Origin: Mucilaginibacter tolerans | GTDB taxonomy: Bacteria; Bacteroidota; Bacteroidia; Sphingobacteriales; Sphingobacteriaceae | NCBI RefSeq assembly: GCF_030519375.1 | Contig: NZ_JAUMKB010000011.1 | Coordinates: 62,001-126,000 of the forward strand | DNA: 64,000 nt | Direction of reading: 5' to 3' | Shown: positions 17,874 through 27,274 of the stretch, piece after piece | Position numbering within the stretch: the first letter of the stretch is position 1 | Layout of the letters: each line of letters begins with the position of its first letter | Position numbers and translations under genes: made by a program | Notes under the pieces: generated by a model | The model's input: only the letters and a program-made list of their open reading frames with translations | Database searches by the model: none | What the model was told of the DNA's origin: nothing

Positions 17874-18761
17874 ATGACAAAGATTTGGTTTATAACAGGC
17901 AGTTCCCGCGGATTGGGACGCAGCTTAACAGAAGCCGTATTGGCTAAAGGCGATAAGGTGGCAGCAACGGCCCGTACCCCGGAACAATTGAATGATTTAG
18001 TAAAGCAGTATCCCGGTCAGATACTTCCCTTACAACTGGACGTAACTGATAACGATCAGATTCAAAAAGCAGTTCAGCAGACAGTTGATCGTTTTGGGCG
18101 GATCGACATACTGGTAAACAATGCAGGCTTCGGAATCATCGGCGCAGCCGAAGCTTATACCCAGGAGCAGGTACGCAGCCAATTGGAAACAAATTTATAT
18201 GCGCCGATAGCTATTACAAGGGCTGTATTGCCTATCATGCGCAAACAACGTTCTGGCCGTATTTTACAGATCAGTTCGGTTGGCGGCAGAGTTGGTAATG
18301 CAGGGTTAACCATTTACCAGGCAGCGAAATTTGGTGTAGGCGGCTTTGCCGAAGCGCTTGCAAAAGAAGTGGCGCCGTTGGGCATTAAAGTAACCAGTGT
18401 AGAACCCGGCGGCTTCCGTACAGATTGGGTAGCTACTGCGTCTGAGAACTTTATACCGGACGTTGCAGGGTATGAGCAAACTGTCGGTGCAAGAAAAACA
18501 TTATTTAACAGCGACAAATTTGTACCGATGGGCGACCCGGCTAAAGCTGCGCGGGTAATGATCGAACTGGCAGATCATCCTGAGCCACCTGTACATTTAG
18601 TATTGGGAAGTGAAGCCATAGCGCTGATAAAGCATGCGGATGCCGTGAGAAGTGAAGAGATGGAGAACTGGATTTCAGTGAGTCATTCAACAAATCATGA
18701 TGATGCAGTAAATCCCCTTGAAACTGAAGCTGGAAAAGCGCTGTTTGCTTCAAAAAGATAA
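17874..18761 (+). CDS. Short-chain dehydrogenase/reductase
   Basis: A 295-residue classical SDR. The coenzyme motif TGSSRGLG is at residues 8-15, followed by NNAG, a catalytic Ser in LQISSVGGRVG and the catalytic YQAAK, after which come EPGGFRTDW and a substrate-loop region. The substrate is unknown. Its promoter region holds the paired direct repeats, and a palindromic repeat element follows the stop. With the divergent dehydrogenase and the downstream AraC regulator it may form a redox/aldehyde-response group. Confidence 0.92.
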   Translation: MTKIWFITGSSRGLGRSLTEAVLAKGDKVAATARTPEQLNDLVKQYPGQILPLQLDVTDNDQIQKAVQQTVDRFGRIDILVNNAGFGIIGAAEAYTQEQVRSQLETNLYAPIAITRAVLPIMRKQRSGRILQISSVGGRVGNAGLTIYQAAKFGVGGFAEALAKEVAPLGIKVTSVEPGGFRTDWVATASENFIPDVAGYEQTVGARKTLFNSDKFVPMGDPAKAARVMIELADHPEPPVHLVLGSEAIALIKHADAVRSEEMENWISVSHSTNHDDAVNPLETEAGKALFASKR

Positions 18762-18769
18762 AACTAAAT

Positions 18770-18890
18770 TCTCTCCCTAAATTTAGGGAGAGATGTCCGG
18801 CGCAGCGTCGATAGAGTGGGTAAGACTTAAGGACAGGTTAAGCTATATCCAGATTTTACCCCTGCCAACCTCCCCTGAATTCAGGGGAGG
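18770..18890. repeat. Palindrome-bounded intergenic repeat (REP/BIME-like)
   Basis: Two perfect palindromes bound a 121-base block: 18770-18793 (24 bp, centred on AAATTT, arms CTCTCCC/GGGAGAG) and 18869-18890 (22 bp, centred on GAATTC, arms CCTCCCC/GGGGAGG). The interior has no ORF. Both arms resemble each other (CTCYCC), as in paired REP elements. The first hairpin could also end SDR transcription. Confidence 0.6.
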
Positions 18891-18962
18891 AGTTGTATAT
18901 TCTGATTTAACTTTTCTCTGGCTCCTTGATCATAAAGGGAACAGAGATTTATAGATTTGACA

Positions 18963-19766
18963 ATGCTTTCATCAACGGATAAAAAATTACCTTCTATAGC
19001 TTATTCCTGCTATGTAAACCGCAGCAGGGAAGGGGAGCAATTTGTTCCTGAGCATGGCTTTACCTACCAGGTGGCCGGTACCATGATAATGAATGACGGT
19101 AATAAGGAATATGTTTTTAACGAAGGCAGCTTCAGGTTTGGCAAGCGAAACCATTTGATGAAGTTTCTAAAAGTACCGCCTGAAGGAGGGGAGTTTAAGT
19201 CGCTTTCAGTGCGATTAGACCAGCAGACGCTTCGCAACTTCAGTATGGAGTTTGGTTATGGGTCGCAGAATCATGTAAATGGCGATGCCGTTTTAAAGCT
19301 GAAACAGGATGCGTTGTATAAAAACTATATGGATTCGCTGCTGCCTTATTTGCAGCTAAATGGTTTGGATAATGAAAATCTATTAGCTAACAAATTGAAC
19401 GAAGCTATTCTGCTGCTGCTCAAAGTAAATCCTGAACTAAAAGATATATTATTCGATTTCAGTGAACCCGGTAAAATAGATCTGGAAGCTTTTATGAACA
19501 AGAATTTCCATTTTAATGTAGAGCTGAACCGGTTTGCGTACTTAACAGGGCGGAGTTTAGCAACTTTTAAGCGCGATTTTGAAAAGATATTCCATCTATC
19601 GCCCAGCCGCTGGCTTTTACAGCGAAGGTTGCAGGAAGCTTATTATATGATCAAAGAAAAAGGTAAAGCCGCCTCAGATGTTTACCTGGAATTAGGTTTT
19701 GAGGACCTTTCACATTTTTCTTTTGCATTTAAAAAGGCGTATGGCGTAGCGCCATCAAGAGTTTAA
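18963..19766 (+). CDS. AraC-family transcriptional regulator
   Basis: A 267-residue protein from the ATG at 18963 (a TTG two codons upstream is possible). It has an N-terminal AraC_N/cupin-like sensor (YSCYVNRSREGEQFVPEHGF) and a C-terminal double helix-turn-helix: FAYLTGRSLATFKRDFEK and ASDVYLELGFEDLSHFSFAF, ending KKAYGVAPSRV. It is followed after 19 bases by a DUF302 gene, likely in one transcript. Its targets may include the upstream SDR and dehydrogenase genes. Confidence 0.92.
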   Translation: MLSSTDKKLPSIAYSCYVNRSREGEQFVPEHGFTYQVAGTMIMNDGNKEYVFNEGSFRFGKRNHLMKFLKVPPEGGEFKSLSVRLDQQTLRNFSMEFGYGSQNHVNGDAVLKLKQDALYKNYMDSLLPYLQLNGLDNENLLANKLNEAILLLLKVNPELKDILFDFSEPGKIDLEAFMNKNFHFNVELNRFAYLTGRSLATFKRDFEKIFHLSPSRWLLQRRLQEAYYMIKEKGKAASDVYLELGFEDLSHFSFAFKKAYGVAPSRV

Positions 19767-19785
19767 TAATTTAAAACCATAGGTT

Positions 19786-20172
19786 ATGAATCCAGAAGGC
19801 GTTAACATTTACCCAGGCAAATACTCTGTAAGAGAGACTATTGATCATTTGCAGCAGTTCTTAGAAGAACATGGAGCCACTATTTACGCCCGGATTGATC
19901 AGCAAGACGAGCTGAGAAAAACAGGACAAACCATAGGCGCACTTGAGTTTCTGCTGTTTGGTAACCCTAAAGCTGGCGGCGCATTGATGGCTCAAACTCC
20001 ATTAATCGCACTTGATCTGCCATTAAAGATAATTGCATGGCAAGATGATAACAGCAAGGTTTGGGTAGCTTGCAATGATGCGAAATATATTGAAGACCGG
20101 TACCGCTTATCGCAAAACGAGAATACACCGTTGAATCTTGATCAGCTAATAGCAAAGGTAACAGGCGATTAA
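19786..20172 (+). CDS. DUF302 domain protein
   Basis: A 128-residue cytoplasmic protein. The pattern FLEEHGATIYARIDQQDEL, then LEFLLFGNPKAGGALMAQ and ALDLPLKIIAWQDDN, is that of DUF302, a small alpha/beta fold of unknown biochemical role often found near redox and stress genes. It lies directly downstream of an AraC gene. Its stop overlaps by 4 bases the 3' end of the convergent DUF4287 gene. Confidence 0.88.
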   Translation: MNPEGVNIYPGKYSVRETIDHLQQFLEEHGATIYARIDQQDELRKTGQTIGALEFLLFGNPKAGGALMAQTPLIALDLPLKIIAWQDDNSKVWVACNDAKYIEDRYRLSQNENTPLNLDQLIAKVTGD

Positions 20173-20396
20173 TCGCCTTCATTCTTTATTCCTTTTAGCA
20201 GTGCATAAATAGCCATTGCATGACCATGCCCAAGTGCGTAATCACCTTTGAGCCATTTTACGATATCACCAGCCTTCACATTTGATTTTAGCTTGCCATT
20301 TTGGGTATATCCTTTTTGCTCGGCCATGGTTTTAAAGTCGTCCGGGCTCTTGCCGGTCTTGGTTTGAATATTATCTAAATAAGCTTGAAACGACAT
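20169..20396 (-). CDS. DUF4287 domain protein
   Basis: A 75-residue protein whose whole length (SFQAYLDNIQTKTGKSPDDF, then VKAGDIVKWLKGDYALGHGHAMAIYALLKG) matches DUF4287, small proteins of unknown function common in Bacteroidota and Actinobacteria. Convergent with and overlapping the DUF302 gene by 4 bases. It starts 58 bases from the first TetR operator, so it could be co-controlled. Confidence 0.85.
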   Translation of the reverse strand: MSFQAYLDNIQTKTGKSPDDFKTMAEQKGYTQNGKLKSNVKAGDIVKWLKGDYALGHGHAMAIYALLKGIKNEGD

Positions 20397-20453
20397 ATTT
20401 ATTAGTTAATTGATAAATAAAAGTGGTGAATTCTGCTAACATTAAAAAATAAT

Positions 20454-20531
20454 TTAACACTGTTAAGCAAAATGACAATTGGATGGTACTATCTCCCCAA
20501 AAATGCATTTACCTTTGCTTAACACTGTTAA
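20454..20531. promoter_or_regulatory. Paired TetR operators upstream of the tetR gene
   Basis: The 13-bp palindrome TTAACACTGTTAA occurs twice, at 20454-20466 and 20519-20531. The flanks are inverted copies of each other (ATT...GC versus GC...AT). The second copy ends 24 bases before the TetR start. A third near-copy stands before the efflux genes at 21171-21183. Confidence 0.75.
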
Positions 20532-20555
20532 ATAAATTTACAGTCGTAATTAAAA

Positions 20556-21155
20556 ATGGGAAGCAAGGATAGAATATTGCGATTAAAAGAAGAAACCAGG
20601 ATAAATATCCTGGACGCTTCGCTGGATATCGTGAAAGAGGAAGGGTGGCAGTCGCTGAGTATGCGCAAGATTGCCGACAAGATAGAATATACCGCACCGA
20701 TCATATACGAATACTTCGCTAACAAAGAAGCGATATTGATGGAACTAACCCGCAAGGGGTTTTTATTACTGGCAAAGGACATGAAAGAGGCGAAGGAGAA
20801 ACACCGTCTGCCTGCCAAACAAATTGAAGCCATGTGGCTGGCCTACTGGAATTTTGCGTTTACGCAAAAAGAACTTTACCAGGTAATGTTCGGTGTAGAT
20901 GTAAATTGTTGTGAACTCGCCGAGATAATGCCTGAAGCAGAAGTGCCATTCACTTTAGTTACCGAGGTCATCCAGGAGATTATGGCGCCTCAGAAACCAA
21001 GCGAAGATGATATCTGTGTTAAATATTACACTTATTGGTCGGTGATACATGGTTTGATCTCTATCAATATGGTTAGGCGCACGACACCCGACGAGATTAA
21101 TCGTGAGATATTAAAAACTGCGATCAGCGGCATCACACGGTCATTATCTGCGTAA
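20556..21155 (+). CDS. TetR/AcrR-family repressor of the RND efflux operon
   Basis: A 199-residue regulator with an N-terminal TetR helix-turn-helix (ILDASLDIVKEEGWQSLSMRKIADKIEYTAPIIYEYF with Lys/Arg-rich flanks) and a C-terminal ligand domain of the WHG type (residues 75-195). It precedes the RND pump genes on the same strand. The same 13-bp palindrome lies before its own gene and before the adaptor gene, so autorepression and control of the pump are likely. The inducer is unknown. Confidence 0.92.
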   Translation: MGSKDRILRLKEETRINILDASLDIVKEEGWQSLSMRKIADKIEYTAPIIYEYFANKEAILMELTRKGFLLLAKDMKEAKEKHRLPAKQIEAMWLAYWNFAFTQKELYQVMFGVDVNCCELAEIMPEAEVPFTLVTEVIQEIMAPQKPSEDDICVKYYTYWSVIHGLISINMVRRTTPDEINREILKTAISGITRSLSA

Positions 21156-21170
21156 TTTTTTCAATAGTAC

Positions 21171-21183
21171 TTAACGCTGTTAA
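21171..21183. promoter_or_regulatory. Third TetR operator, before the RND adaptor gene
   Basis: TTAACGCTGTTAA differs at one base from the two palindromes in front of tetR. It lies 55 bases upstream of the adaptor start; a weaker AACAACGTTAA follows at 21191-21201. Confidence 0.65.
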
Positions 21184-21237
21184 ACAATTAAACAACGTTA
21201 AATTAACAAAAACTTAATCTACATATAAATAAATACA

Positions 21238-22419
21238 ATGGAAAATCGATCACTGTCACACTTATCAAACAATGTTAAATACTTTAACATTGCAATGGCG
21301 ATTCTTTTGGGCTTGATTATGCTCTTCATATATAGCTGTTCATCGAGCCCTGCGGCTGCACCGGCGCCGCCGCCACCATCACTGCCGGTCGAAAGCATAG
21401 CGTCAAGCACCGATACTACTTACCAGGAATATCCTGCATCAGTAGAAGGAACAGTCAATGTTGAAGTACGTCCGCAGGTAAGCGGTACCCTCGATAGAGT
21501 TTTTGTTGATGAAGGCGCCTTTGTAAAAGCAGGCGAACCTTTGTTCAAGATCAACGATCAACCTTACCGGGCAGCATTAAACAATGCCATCGCTAGCCTG
21601 CATGCTGCTGAAAGCGCTGCTGCGAATGCTCAGCTTGAAGTGGATAAATTAACACCTTTGGTTCAAAACAAAGTAGTATCTGACTATCAGTTGAAGACTG
21701 CAAAAGCAGCCCTGGACGTTGCAAAAGCAAATATCGAACAGGCAAAAGCAAATGTTTCGACTGCACAGATCAACGTGGGCTATACATTAATCAAGGCTCC
21801 GGTAAACGGCTATATAGGTCGGTTATTGAAAAAACAAGGCAGCCTTGTTGGCCCAACTGATCCTGAGTCGTTAACACAATTATCCGATGTTCACGACGTG
21901 CATGTTTACTTCTCATTGAGCGAAAAGGACTTTGTCAACTTTAAAGAACAATATCCTGGTCAAACTCTGAAAGACAAACTGAAACAATTGCCATCAGTAT
22001 CATTATTACTTGCTGACAACAGCGTGTATGCTAAACAAGGCAAGGTAGATATGATAGACGGTCAGTTTGATAAAACTACCGGTGCTATCACGCTGCGGGC
22101 AAATTTCGAAAATCCTCAGGGCTTACTTCGCTCTGGTAATACAGGAAAAATACGCCTGAGCTTACAGCATAAGGATGTGTTGAAAGTGCCACAGTCAGCT
22201 ACCATCGAAGTACAGGATAAGGTATTCGTATTCGCAGTTGCTGATAGCAATAAGGTAAAGAAAACTGCTATCACTGTTGTAGGCAAAACCGGTAACGATT
22301 ACCTGATTAAAGACGGGCTGAAAGTAGGCGACCAGATTGTGCTGAGCGGTTTTGACCATTTGCAGGACGGTGCCGTGATTCATCCTCAAAAAGCAGCCAA
22401 TAAGCTTGCTGCTAACTAA
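21238..22419 (+). CDS. RND efflux periplasmic adaptor (membrane fusion protein)
   Basis: A 393-residue HlyD/AcrA-type adaptor. A hydrophobic N-terminus ends in IYSCSSSP, a probable lipoprotein site, followed by a proline linker. The lipoyl halves (VEVRPQVSGTLDRVFVDEG and VGYTLIKAPVNGYIG) flank a coiled-coil hairpin (about 120-180, with repeated AKANIEQAKANVSTAQ), then the beta-barrel domain. It links the inner-membrane pump to the outer-membrane channel encoded next. Met20 is an alternative start. Confidence 0.94.
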   Translation: MENRSLSHLSNNVKYFNIAMAILLGLIMLFIYSCSSSPAAAPAPPPPSLPVESIASSTDTTYQEYPASVEGTVNVEVRPQVSGTLDRVFVDEGAFVKAGEPLFKINDQPYRAALNNAIASLHAAESAAANAQLEVDKLTPLVQNKVVSDYQLKTAKAALDVAKANIEQAKANVSTAQINVGYTLIKAPVNGYIGRLLKKQGSLVGPTDPESLTQLSDVHDVHVYFSLSEKDFVNFKEQYPGQTLKDKLKQLPSVSLLLADNSVYAKQGKVDMIDGQFDKTTGAITLRANFENPQGLLRSGNTGKIRLSLQHKDVLKVPQSATIEVQDKVFVFAVADSNKVKKTAITVVGKTGNDYLIKDGLKVGDQIVLSGFDHLQDGAVIHPQKAANKLAAN

Positions 22420-22443
22420 TTGTCACACTAAGAACTTATAATC

Positions 22444-25400
22444 ATGTTAAAGAAATTCATAGAAAGACCGGTACTAGCCACAGTTATCTCCGTCATATTG
22501 GTGATACTGGGTCTGCTTGGTCTGTACAGGTTGCCTTTGCAACAATTCCCGGACATTGCGCCGCCCTCAGTGCTGGTAACAGCCATCTATCCGGGCGCTA
22601 ATGCCGAAACCGTGCTGCGGTCGGTGGCACCATCGCTGGAAGAGTCTATCAACGGGGTGGAGAATATGACCTACATGAGCTCTACCGCAAGTAATGACGG
22701 TACACTGGCTATCAACGTATACTTTAAATTAGGTACCAATGCAGACCAGGCTGCCGTAAACGTGCAGAACCGGGTGTCACAGGCGACCAGCCAGTTACCT
22801 GCAGAAGTGGTACAGCAAGGTGTTAATACTGCCAAGCAGGAAAACAGCTTCATCATGGCTATCGGTATGTATGCTGATGATGAGAAGAAATACGATCAAA
22901 CCTTCATAGCCAACTATGCACAGATCAACATCATCCCCGAACTAAAACGTATCCCGGGTGTTGGATCTGCTACTATATTCGGCGGTATTAAGGATTATTC
23001 TATGCGTGTATGGCTGAACCCTACACAAATGGAGACCTATCACATTACGCCTACCGAAGTATTTGCCGCTATACAGGATAAGAGTTTGGAAGCAGCTCCT
23101 GGTCGTTTCGGAGAAAGCAGCAAAGAATCTTTTGAATATGTAATTAAATACAAGGGTAAACTTTCTAAACCGGAGGAATACGAAAATATACCTATACGCT
23201 CAAATCCCGATGGTTCAGTATTACGCCTGAAAGACGTGGCCCGTGTTGAACTGGGCGCTTATTCTTATACCAGCTTAACCCGTTTGAACGGTAAAAAAGG
23301 TATCGGTATCGGTGTTATCCAGTTATCTGGATCGAATGCTAACCAGATACAGATCGCCATCAATAAGGTGATGGAAAAGGCTAAGAAGGATTTTCCTGAC
23401 GGAGTAAAATATAACATCTTCTATAATACCAAAACCGCACTTGATGAGTCGATCAACCAGGTAGAACATACCCTGATCGAAGCCTTCGTGCTGGTATTCC
23501 TGGTGGTGTTTATCTTCCTGCAGGATTTCCGCTCTACGCTGATACCGGCAATAGCGGTGCCAGTGGCCATTATAGGTACGTTCTTCTTTATGTCGATCTT
23601 CGGCTTCTCTATCAACCTGCTAACGCTGTTTGCATTGGTGCTCGCCATCGGTATCGTAGTGGACGACGCCATTGTGGTGGTCGAAGCGGTTCATGCAAAG
23701 ATGGAGCATAAACATCTTGGCCCCAAAGCAGCAACGCTGGAGGCCATGCACGAGATCACCGGCGCGTTAATATCCATTACTTTGGTGATGGCGGCTGTGT
23801 TCCTGCCGGTTGGCTTTTTGGAAGGTTCGACAGGTGTATTCTATCGCCAGTTTGCCTTTACAATGGCCATTGCGATCGTTATATCAGCTGTGAACGCCCT
23901 AACGCTTAGCCCGGCATTAGCAGCCTTGTTCTTAAAGGAATTGCATACTGATGAAAATAAGGATCAGCCCAAAACAACCTTTAAGCAACGCTTCTTCAGG
24001 GGATTCAATGCCAGCTTTAATACATTAACCGATCGTTATACAAGCGGCCTGAAATTCCTGACCAAAAATAAATGGATTGCGATGACGGGTTTGGCTATCA
24101 TCACGTTTGCAACTGTTTGGATGATCCGTACCACAAAAACAGGATTTATCCCAACAGAGGATCAGGGCTTTATTGCTATTGCTGTAAATACACCTTCGGG
24201 TACCTCACTTGATCGCACATCCAAGGTAATGCAAGAGGCTGAAAGCACAGTAGGCAAATTGCCAGCAGCGCGGTTCGTTACTTCTGTCCCGGGCTTTAAT
24301 TTGCTGACCAGATCGAACAGCCCGTCATCAGCTATTTTCTTTGTGCTGCTTAAGAAGCCTGAAGAACGTGGAAAGATGAAGGATATTAACGCCATAATGG
24401 AGCAGATCAGGGGCGACTTGGGCCAGGTTCATGGAGGTAGTTTCTTCGTGTTCAGCTTCCCAACCGTTCCCGGATTCAGCAACGTTGAAGCGCTAGACTT
24501 TGTATTGCAGGACAAGACAAGCGGCAAGCTGGATAAATTCAGCGGTGTAGCCAACAACTTTATTATGGAGTTGATGAAAAAACCGGCTGTAGCTTATGCC
24601 TTTACATCATTCAAGGCCGACTATCCACAGTTGCAATTAGAGGTTGATGACGATAAAGCCAACCAGTTAGGCGTGAGTGTAAAAGACATTCTGCAAACTA
24701 TGCAGGTGTACTTTGGTAGCGCCCAGGTATCCGACTTTAACCGCTTTGGTAAATACTATCGTGTGCAGGTTCAGGCTGATATTGCCGACCGTGCTGATCC
24801 ATCAGCCATCGATCGTGTCTTTGTAAAGAACACCAGAGGAGAGATGGTGCCTATCAATACGTTGGTGAAACTGACACGTGTATATGGTTCAGAAACGGCA
24901 TCACGTTATAACCTGTTCAACTCTATTGAGATCAATGCGATCCCTAAACCGGGCTTCAGCTCAGGTGAGGCCATTAAGGCGATAGAAGAAACAGCCAAAG
25001 AGCAATTGCCGTTAGGTTACACTTATGACTTTACTGGTCAGACCCGGGAAGAGATATCTTCAAATGGCCAATCCGGGATCGTGTTCATGTTGTGTTTGGT
25101 GTTCGTGTACTTCCTGCTGTCAGCACAGTATGAAAGTTATATACTACCATTTGCGGTTATCCTATCAATTCCTACTGGGGTGTTGGGTGTGTTCATCGCT
25201 ATCGGTTTGAATGGCATCGAAAACAATATCTATGTTCAGGTGGCGCTGATCATGCTCATTGGTTTGCTGGCCAAGAACGCAATCCTGATTGTAGAGTTTG
25301 CAGTACAGCGGCGCCGGCATGGTTTATCCTTAATATCTGCGGCTATTGAAGCTGCTAAGTTAAGATTAAGGCCTATTATCATGACTTCACTTGCATTCGT

Positions 25401-25659
25401 ATTCGGTTTATTCCCGATGAGTATTGCAACCGGTCCTTCTGCGCAGGGTAATCACTCTATTAGTATTGCGGCTGCAGGTGGGATGGTGTCAGGGGTAGTA
25501 CTTGGTTTGTTCATCATTCCGGTGTTGTTTATCATCTTCCAGCATTTGCAGGAAAGGATAACCGGAGTACCAGTAGCTGTACTGAATGATGGTGAAATAG
25601 ATACACACCATTTGAATGGTAACCAAGTGCCTGCCGTTGAAGAAGCAGAAACTGTATAA
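22444..25659 (+). CDS. RND multidrug efflux pump inner-membrane subunit (AcrB/HAE1 type)
   Basis: A 1071-residue pump of full family length. The N-terminus MLKKFIERPVLATVISVILV matches the first helix of AcrB-like proteins. The duplicated architecture is visible: TM1, porter loop, TM2-6 with the proton-relay helix LVLAIGIVVDDAIVVVE (paired Asp), then the second half with LIGLLAKNAILIVEFA (Lys) and the ending FIIPVLFIIF. It uses proton influx to expel drugs or other amphiphiles. Gene spacing is 24 bases from the adaptor and 18 bases to the channel gene, so this is one operon under TetR. Confidence 0.96.
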   Translation: MLKKFIERPVLATVISVILVILGLLGLYRLPLQQFPDIAPPSVLVTAIYPGANAETVLRSVAPSLEESINGVENMTYMSSTASNDGTLAINVYFKLGTNADQAAVNVQNRVSQATSQLPAEVVQQGVNTAKQENSFIMAIGMYADDEKKYDQTFIANYAQINIIPELKRIPGVGSATIFGGIKDYSMRVWLNPTQMETYHITPTEVFAAIQDKSLEAAPGRFGESSKESFEYVIKYKGKLSKPEEYENIPIRSNPDGSVLRLKDVARVELGAYSYTSLTRLNGKKGIGIGVIQLSGSNANQIQIAINKVMEKAKKDFPDGVKYNIFYNTKTALDESINQVEHTLIEAFVLVFLVVFIFLQDFRSTLIPAIAVPVAIIGTFFFMSIFGFSINLLTLFALVLAIGIVVDDAIVVVEAVHAKMEHKHLGPKAATLEAMHEITGALISITLVMAAVFLPVGFLEGSTGVFYRQFAFTMAIAIVISAVNALTLSPALAALFLKELHTDENKDQPKTTFKQRFFRGFNASFNTLTDRYTSGLKFLTKNKWIAMTGLAIITFATVWMIRTTKTGFIPTEDQGFIAIAVNTPSGTSLDRTSKVMQEAESTVGKLPAARFVTSVPGFNLLTRSNSPSSAIFFVLLKKPEERGKMKDINAIMEQIRGDLGQVHGGSFFVFSFPTVPGFSNVEALDFVLQDKTSGKLDKFSGVANNFIMELMKKPAVAYAFTSFKADYPQLQLEVDDDKANQLGVSVKDILQTMQVYFGSAQVSDFNRFGKYYRVQVQADIADRADPSAIDRVFVKNTRGEMVPINTLVKLTRVYGSETASRYNLFNSIEINAIPKPGFSSGEAIKAIEETAKEQLPLGYTYDFTGQTREEISSNGQSGIVFMLCLVFVYFLLSAQYESYILPFAVILSIPTGVLGVFIAIGLNGIENNIYVQVALIMLIGLLAKNAILIVEFAVQRRRHGLSLISAAIEAAKLRLRPIIMTSLAFVFGLFPMSIATGPSAQGNHSISIAAAGGMVSGVVLGLFIIPVLFIIFQHLQERITGVPVAVLNDGEIDTHHLNGNQVPAVEEAETV

Positions 25660-25677
25660 CTAAAATTGATTAAGACA

Positions 25678-27090
25678 ATGAAAACATATATTAGCGGGTT
25701 AGCTTTAGCACTGGTAGTACTGAGCGCCTGTACGGTTTCGAAAAATGTCGAAACACCCAAACCCGCATTGCCAGAAAGTTTTGGCAATGTGGCTGCGACA
25801 ACTGATACCAGCAGTGTTGCAGATATTCCCTGGAAAAGTTTTTTTACCGACGCCACCCTTCAGAAACTGATTGATAGTGCTATTGTAAAGAATTATGATA
25901 TGCAGATCGCAGTAAAAAATCTTGAAGCCTCTGATCTGCTGGTTAAACAGGTTAAGTGGAACAATGTGCCTCAGATTGACCTTGGCGTGACCGCTAATAC
26001 TTCCAGGCCTTCAGATAATAGCGTAACTGGCCTGAGCTTATCTCAAGCAGGTATTAAAACCAAGCACATCGAGGATTACTCCGCTAATGCTTCCCTATCT
26101 TGGGAAGCAGACATCTGGGGTAAGATCCGTAATCAGAATAAAACTGCTGTAGCGACTTATTTGCAAACTGCTGAGGCAAAGAAAGCTGTTCAAACTAATA
26201 TAGTAGCAAGTGTATCACAAGGGTATTATAACCTGCTGATGTTAGATGATCAGTTGGGTATCGCTAAAAGGAATGTCGCTTTAAACGACAGCACACTGCG
26301 CATTATTAAATTACAATATGATGCCGGACAAGTAACATCCTTAGCAGTTCAACAGGCTGAAGCGCAACGTGGGGCTGCAGCAGAACTGGTACCGCAGTTT
26401 GAACGCGACATCACTTTGCAGGAAAACGCTTTGCAAATCTTAGCCGGATCATTGCCCGGTAAGGTCGATAGAACGGCGTCATTGAATGATATCCACTTTG
26501 CAGATAACCTGTCTACAGGTGTTCCTTCAGCTATCCTTAGCCGTAGACCTGATGTAAGAAGCCAGGAGCTGGCACTAACGATAGCCAATGCTAACGTTGG
26601 TATTAATAAGGCTCAAATGTATCCAGCTCTGCGCATTACGGCTGAAGGCGGTGTTAACTCGTTCAAAGCAAGTAATTGGTTTAATATCCCTGCATCATTA
26701 TTTGGTGTGGTAGCAGGTAGCCTGGTACAGCCTCTGCTGGATCATAAACAGTTAAAAACCAACTATGAAGTAGCAAAAGTAAACCGCGAAAAAACAGTGA
26801 TCCTGTTCAGACAGACTGTATTGGTAGCAGTTGGTGAAGTGTCTGGCGCGATGGTGAAAATAGAGAAGCTGAAAACACAGCAATCCATAGCTGAAGATCG
26901 CCTGAAGACTTTGAAAAAAGCCATCAGCAATTCTGATTTGCTTTTCCAGAATGGTATGGCTAACTACCTGGAGGTGATTACGGCGCAAAGCAATGTTTTG
27001 CAAAGTGAATTGGAACTGGCATCTATTAAAAGATCAGAATTAAGTGCCGTTTCTGAGCTTTATAAAGCTCTTGGCGGTGGCTGGAAATAA
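25678..27090 (+). CDS. Outer-membrane efflux channel lipoprotein (TolC/OprM type)
   Basis: A 470-residue protein from the ATG at 25678; a TTG four codons upstream would lengthen the signal. The lipobox LSAC (LALALVVLSACTVSK) marks it as an outer-membrane lipoprotein. The two OEP repeats are visible, each with long helical stretches (AVQQAEAQRGAAAELVPQFE; LKTLKKAISNSDLLFQNGMA), and the LSRRPDVRSQE motif of the NodT/OprM group. It completes the tripartite pump and is followed by a terminator hairpin. Confidence 0.94.
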   Translation: MKTYISGLALALVVLSACTVSKNVETPKPALPESFGNVAATTDTSSVADIPWKSFFTDATLQKLIDSAIVKNYDMQIAVKNLEASDLLVKQVKWNNVPQIDLGVTANTSRPSDNSVTGLSLSQAGIKTKHIEDYSANASLSWEADIWGKIRNQNKTAVATYLQTAEAKKAVQTNIVASVSQGYYNLLMLDDQLGIAKRNVALNDSTLRIIKLQYDAGQVTSLAVQQAEAQRGAAAELVPQFERDITLQENALQILAGSLPGKVDRTASLNDIHFADNLSTGVPSAILSRRPDVRSQELALTIANANVGINKAQMYPALRITAEGGVNSFKASNWFNIPASLFGVVAGSLVQPLLDHKQLKTNYEVAKVNREKTVILFRQTVLVAVGEVSGAMVKIEKLKTQQSIAEDRLKTLKKAISNSDLLFQNGMANYLEVITAQSNVLQSELELASIKRSELSAVSELYKALGGGWK

Positions 27091-27094
27091 TAAG

Positions 27095-27118
27095 ACAGGG
27101 TGGTGAGAGCCATCCTGT
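27095..27118 (+). terminator. Hairpin after the efflux operon
   Basis: A 9-bp stem (27095-27103 with 27110-27118, one G-T wobble) and a TGAGAG loop lie 5 bases after the channel stop, followed by an AT-rich stretch. Confidence 0.65.
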
Positions 27119-27216
27119 TCTAATAAACTTTTGGCAGCAAGGTTTCAACTGGTTTAATGACTTTTATCATCTGAATGTTGCTGCATCATACCAACGTCAC
27201 AAAGTGGTTTAGAGGA

Positions 27217-27256
27217 AATAATTAGTCAACGTGATTGACTAATTATTCTAATTTTG
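27217..27256 (+). promoter_or_regulatory. MarR-type operator and -7 box of the START-domain gene
   Basis: A perfect 13-bp inverted repeat with a 5-base spacer (arms 27217-27229 and 27235-27247) contains TTGACTAATT. A TAATTTTG box at 27249-27256 fits the Bacteroidota -7 consensus, so a bound repressor would sit on the promoter. The same TTGACTA core appears before the 117-aa gene and before marR. Confidence 0.7.
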
Positions 27257-27274
27257 TGTCATAGACTTACAGTG

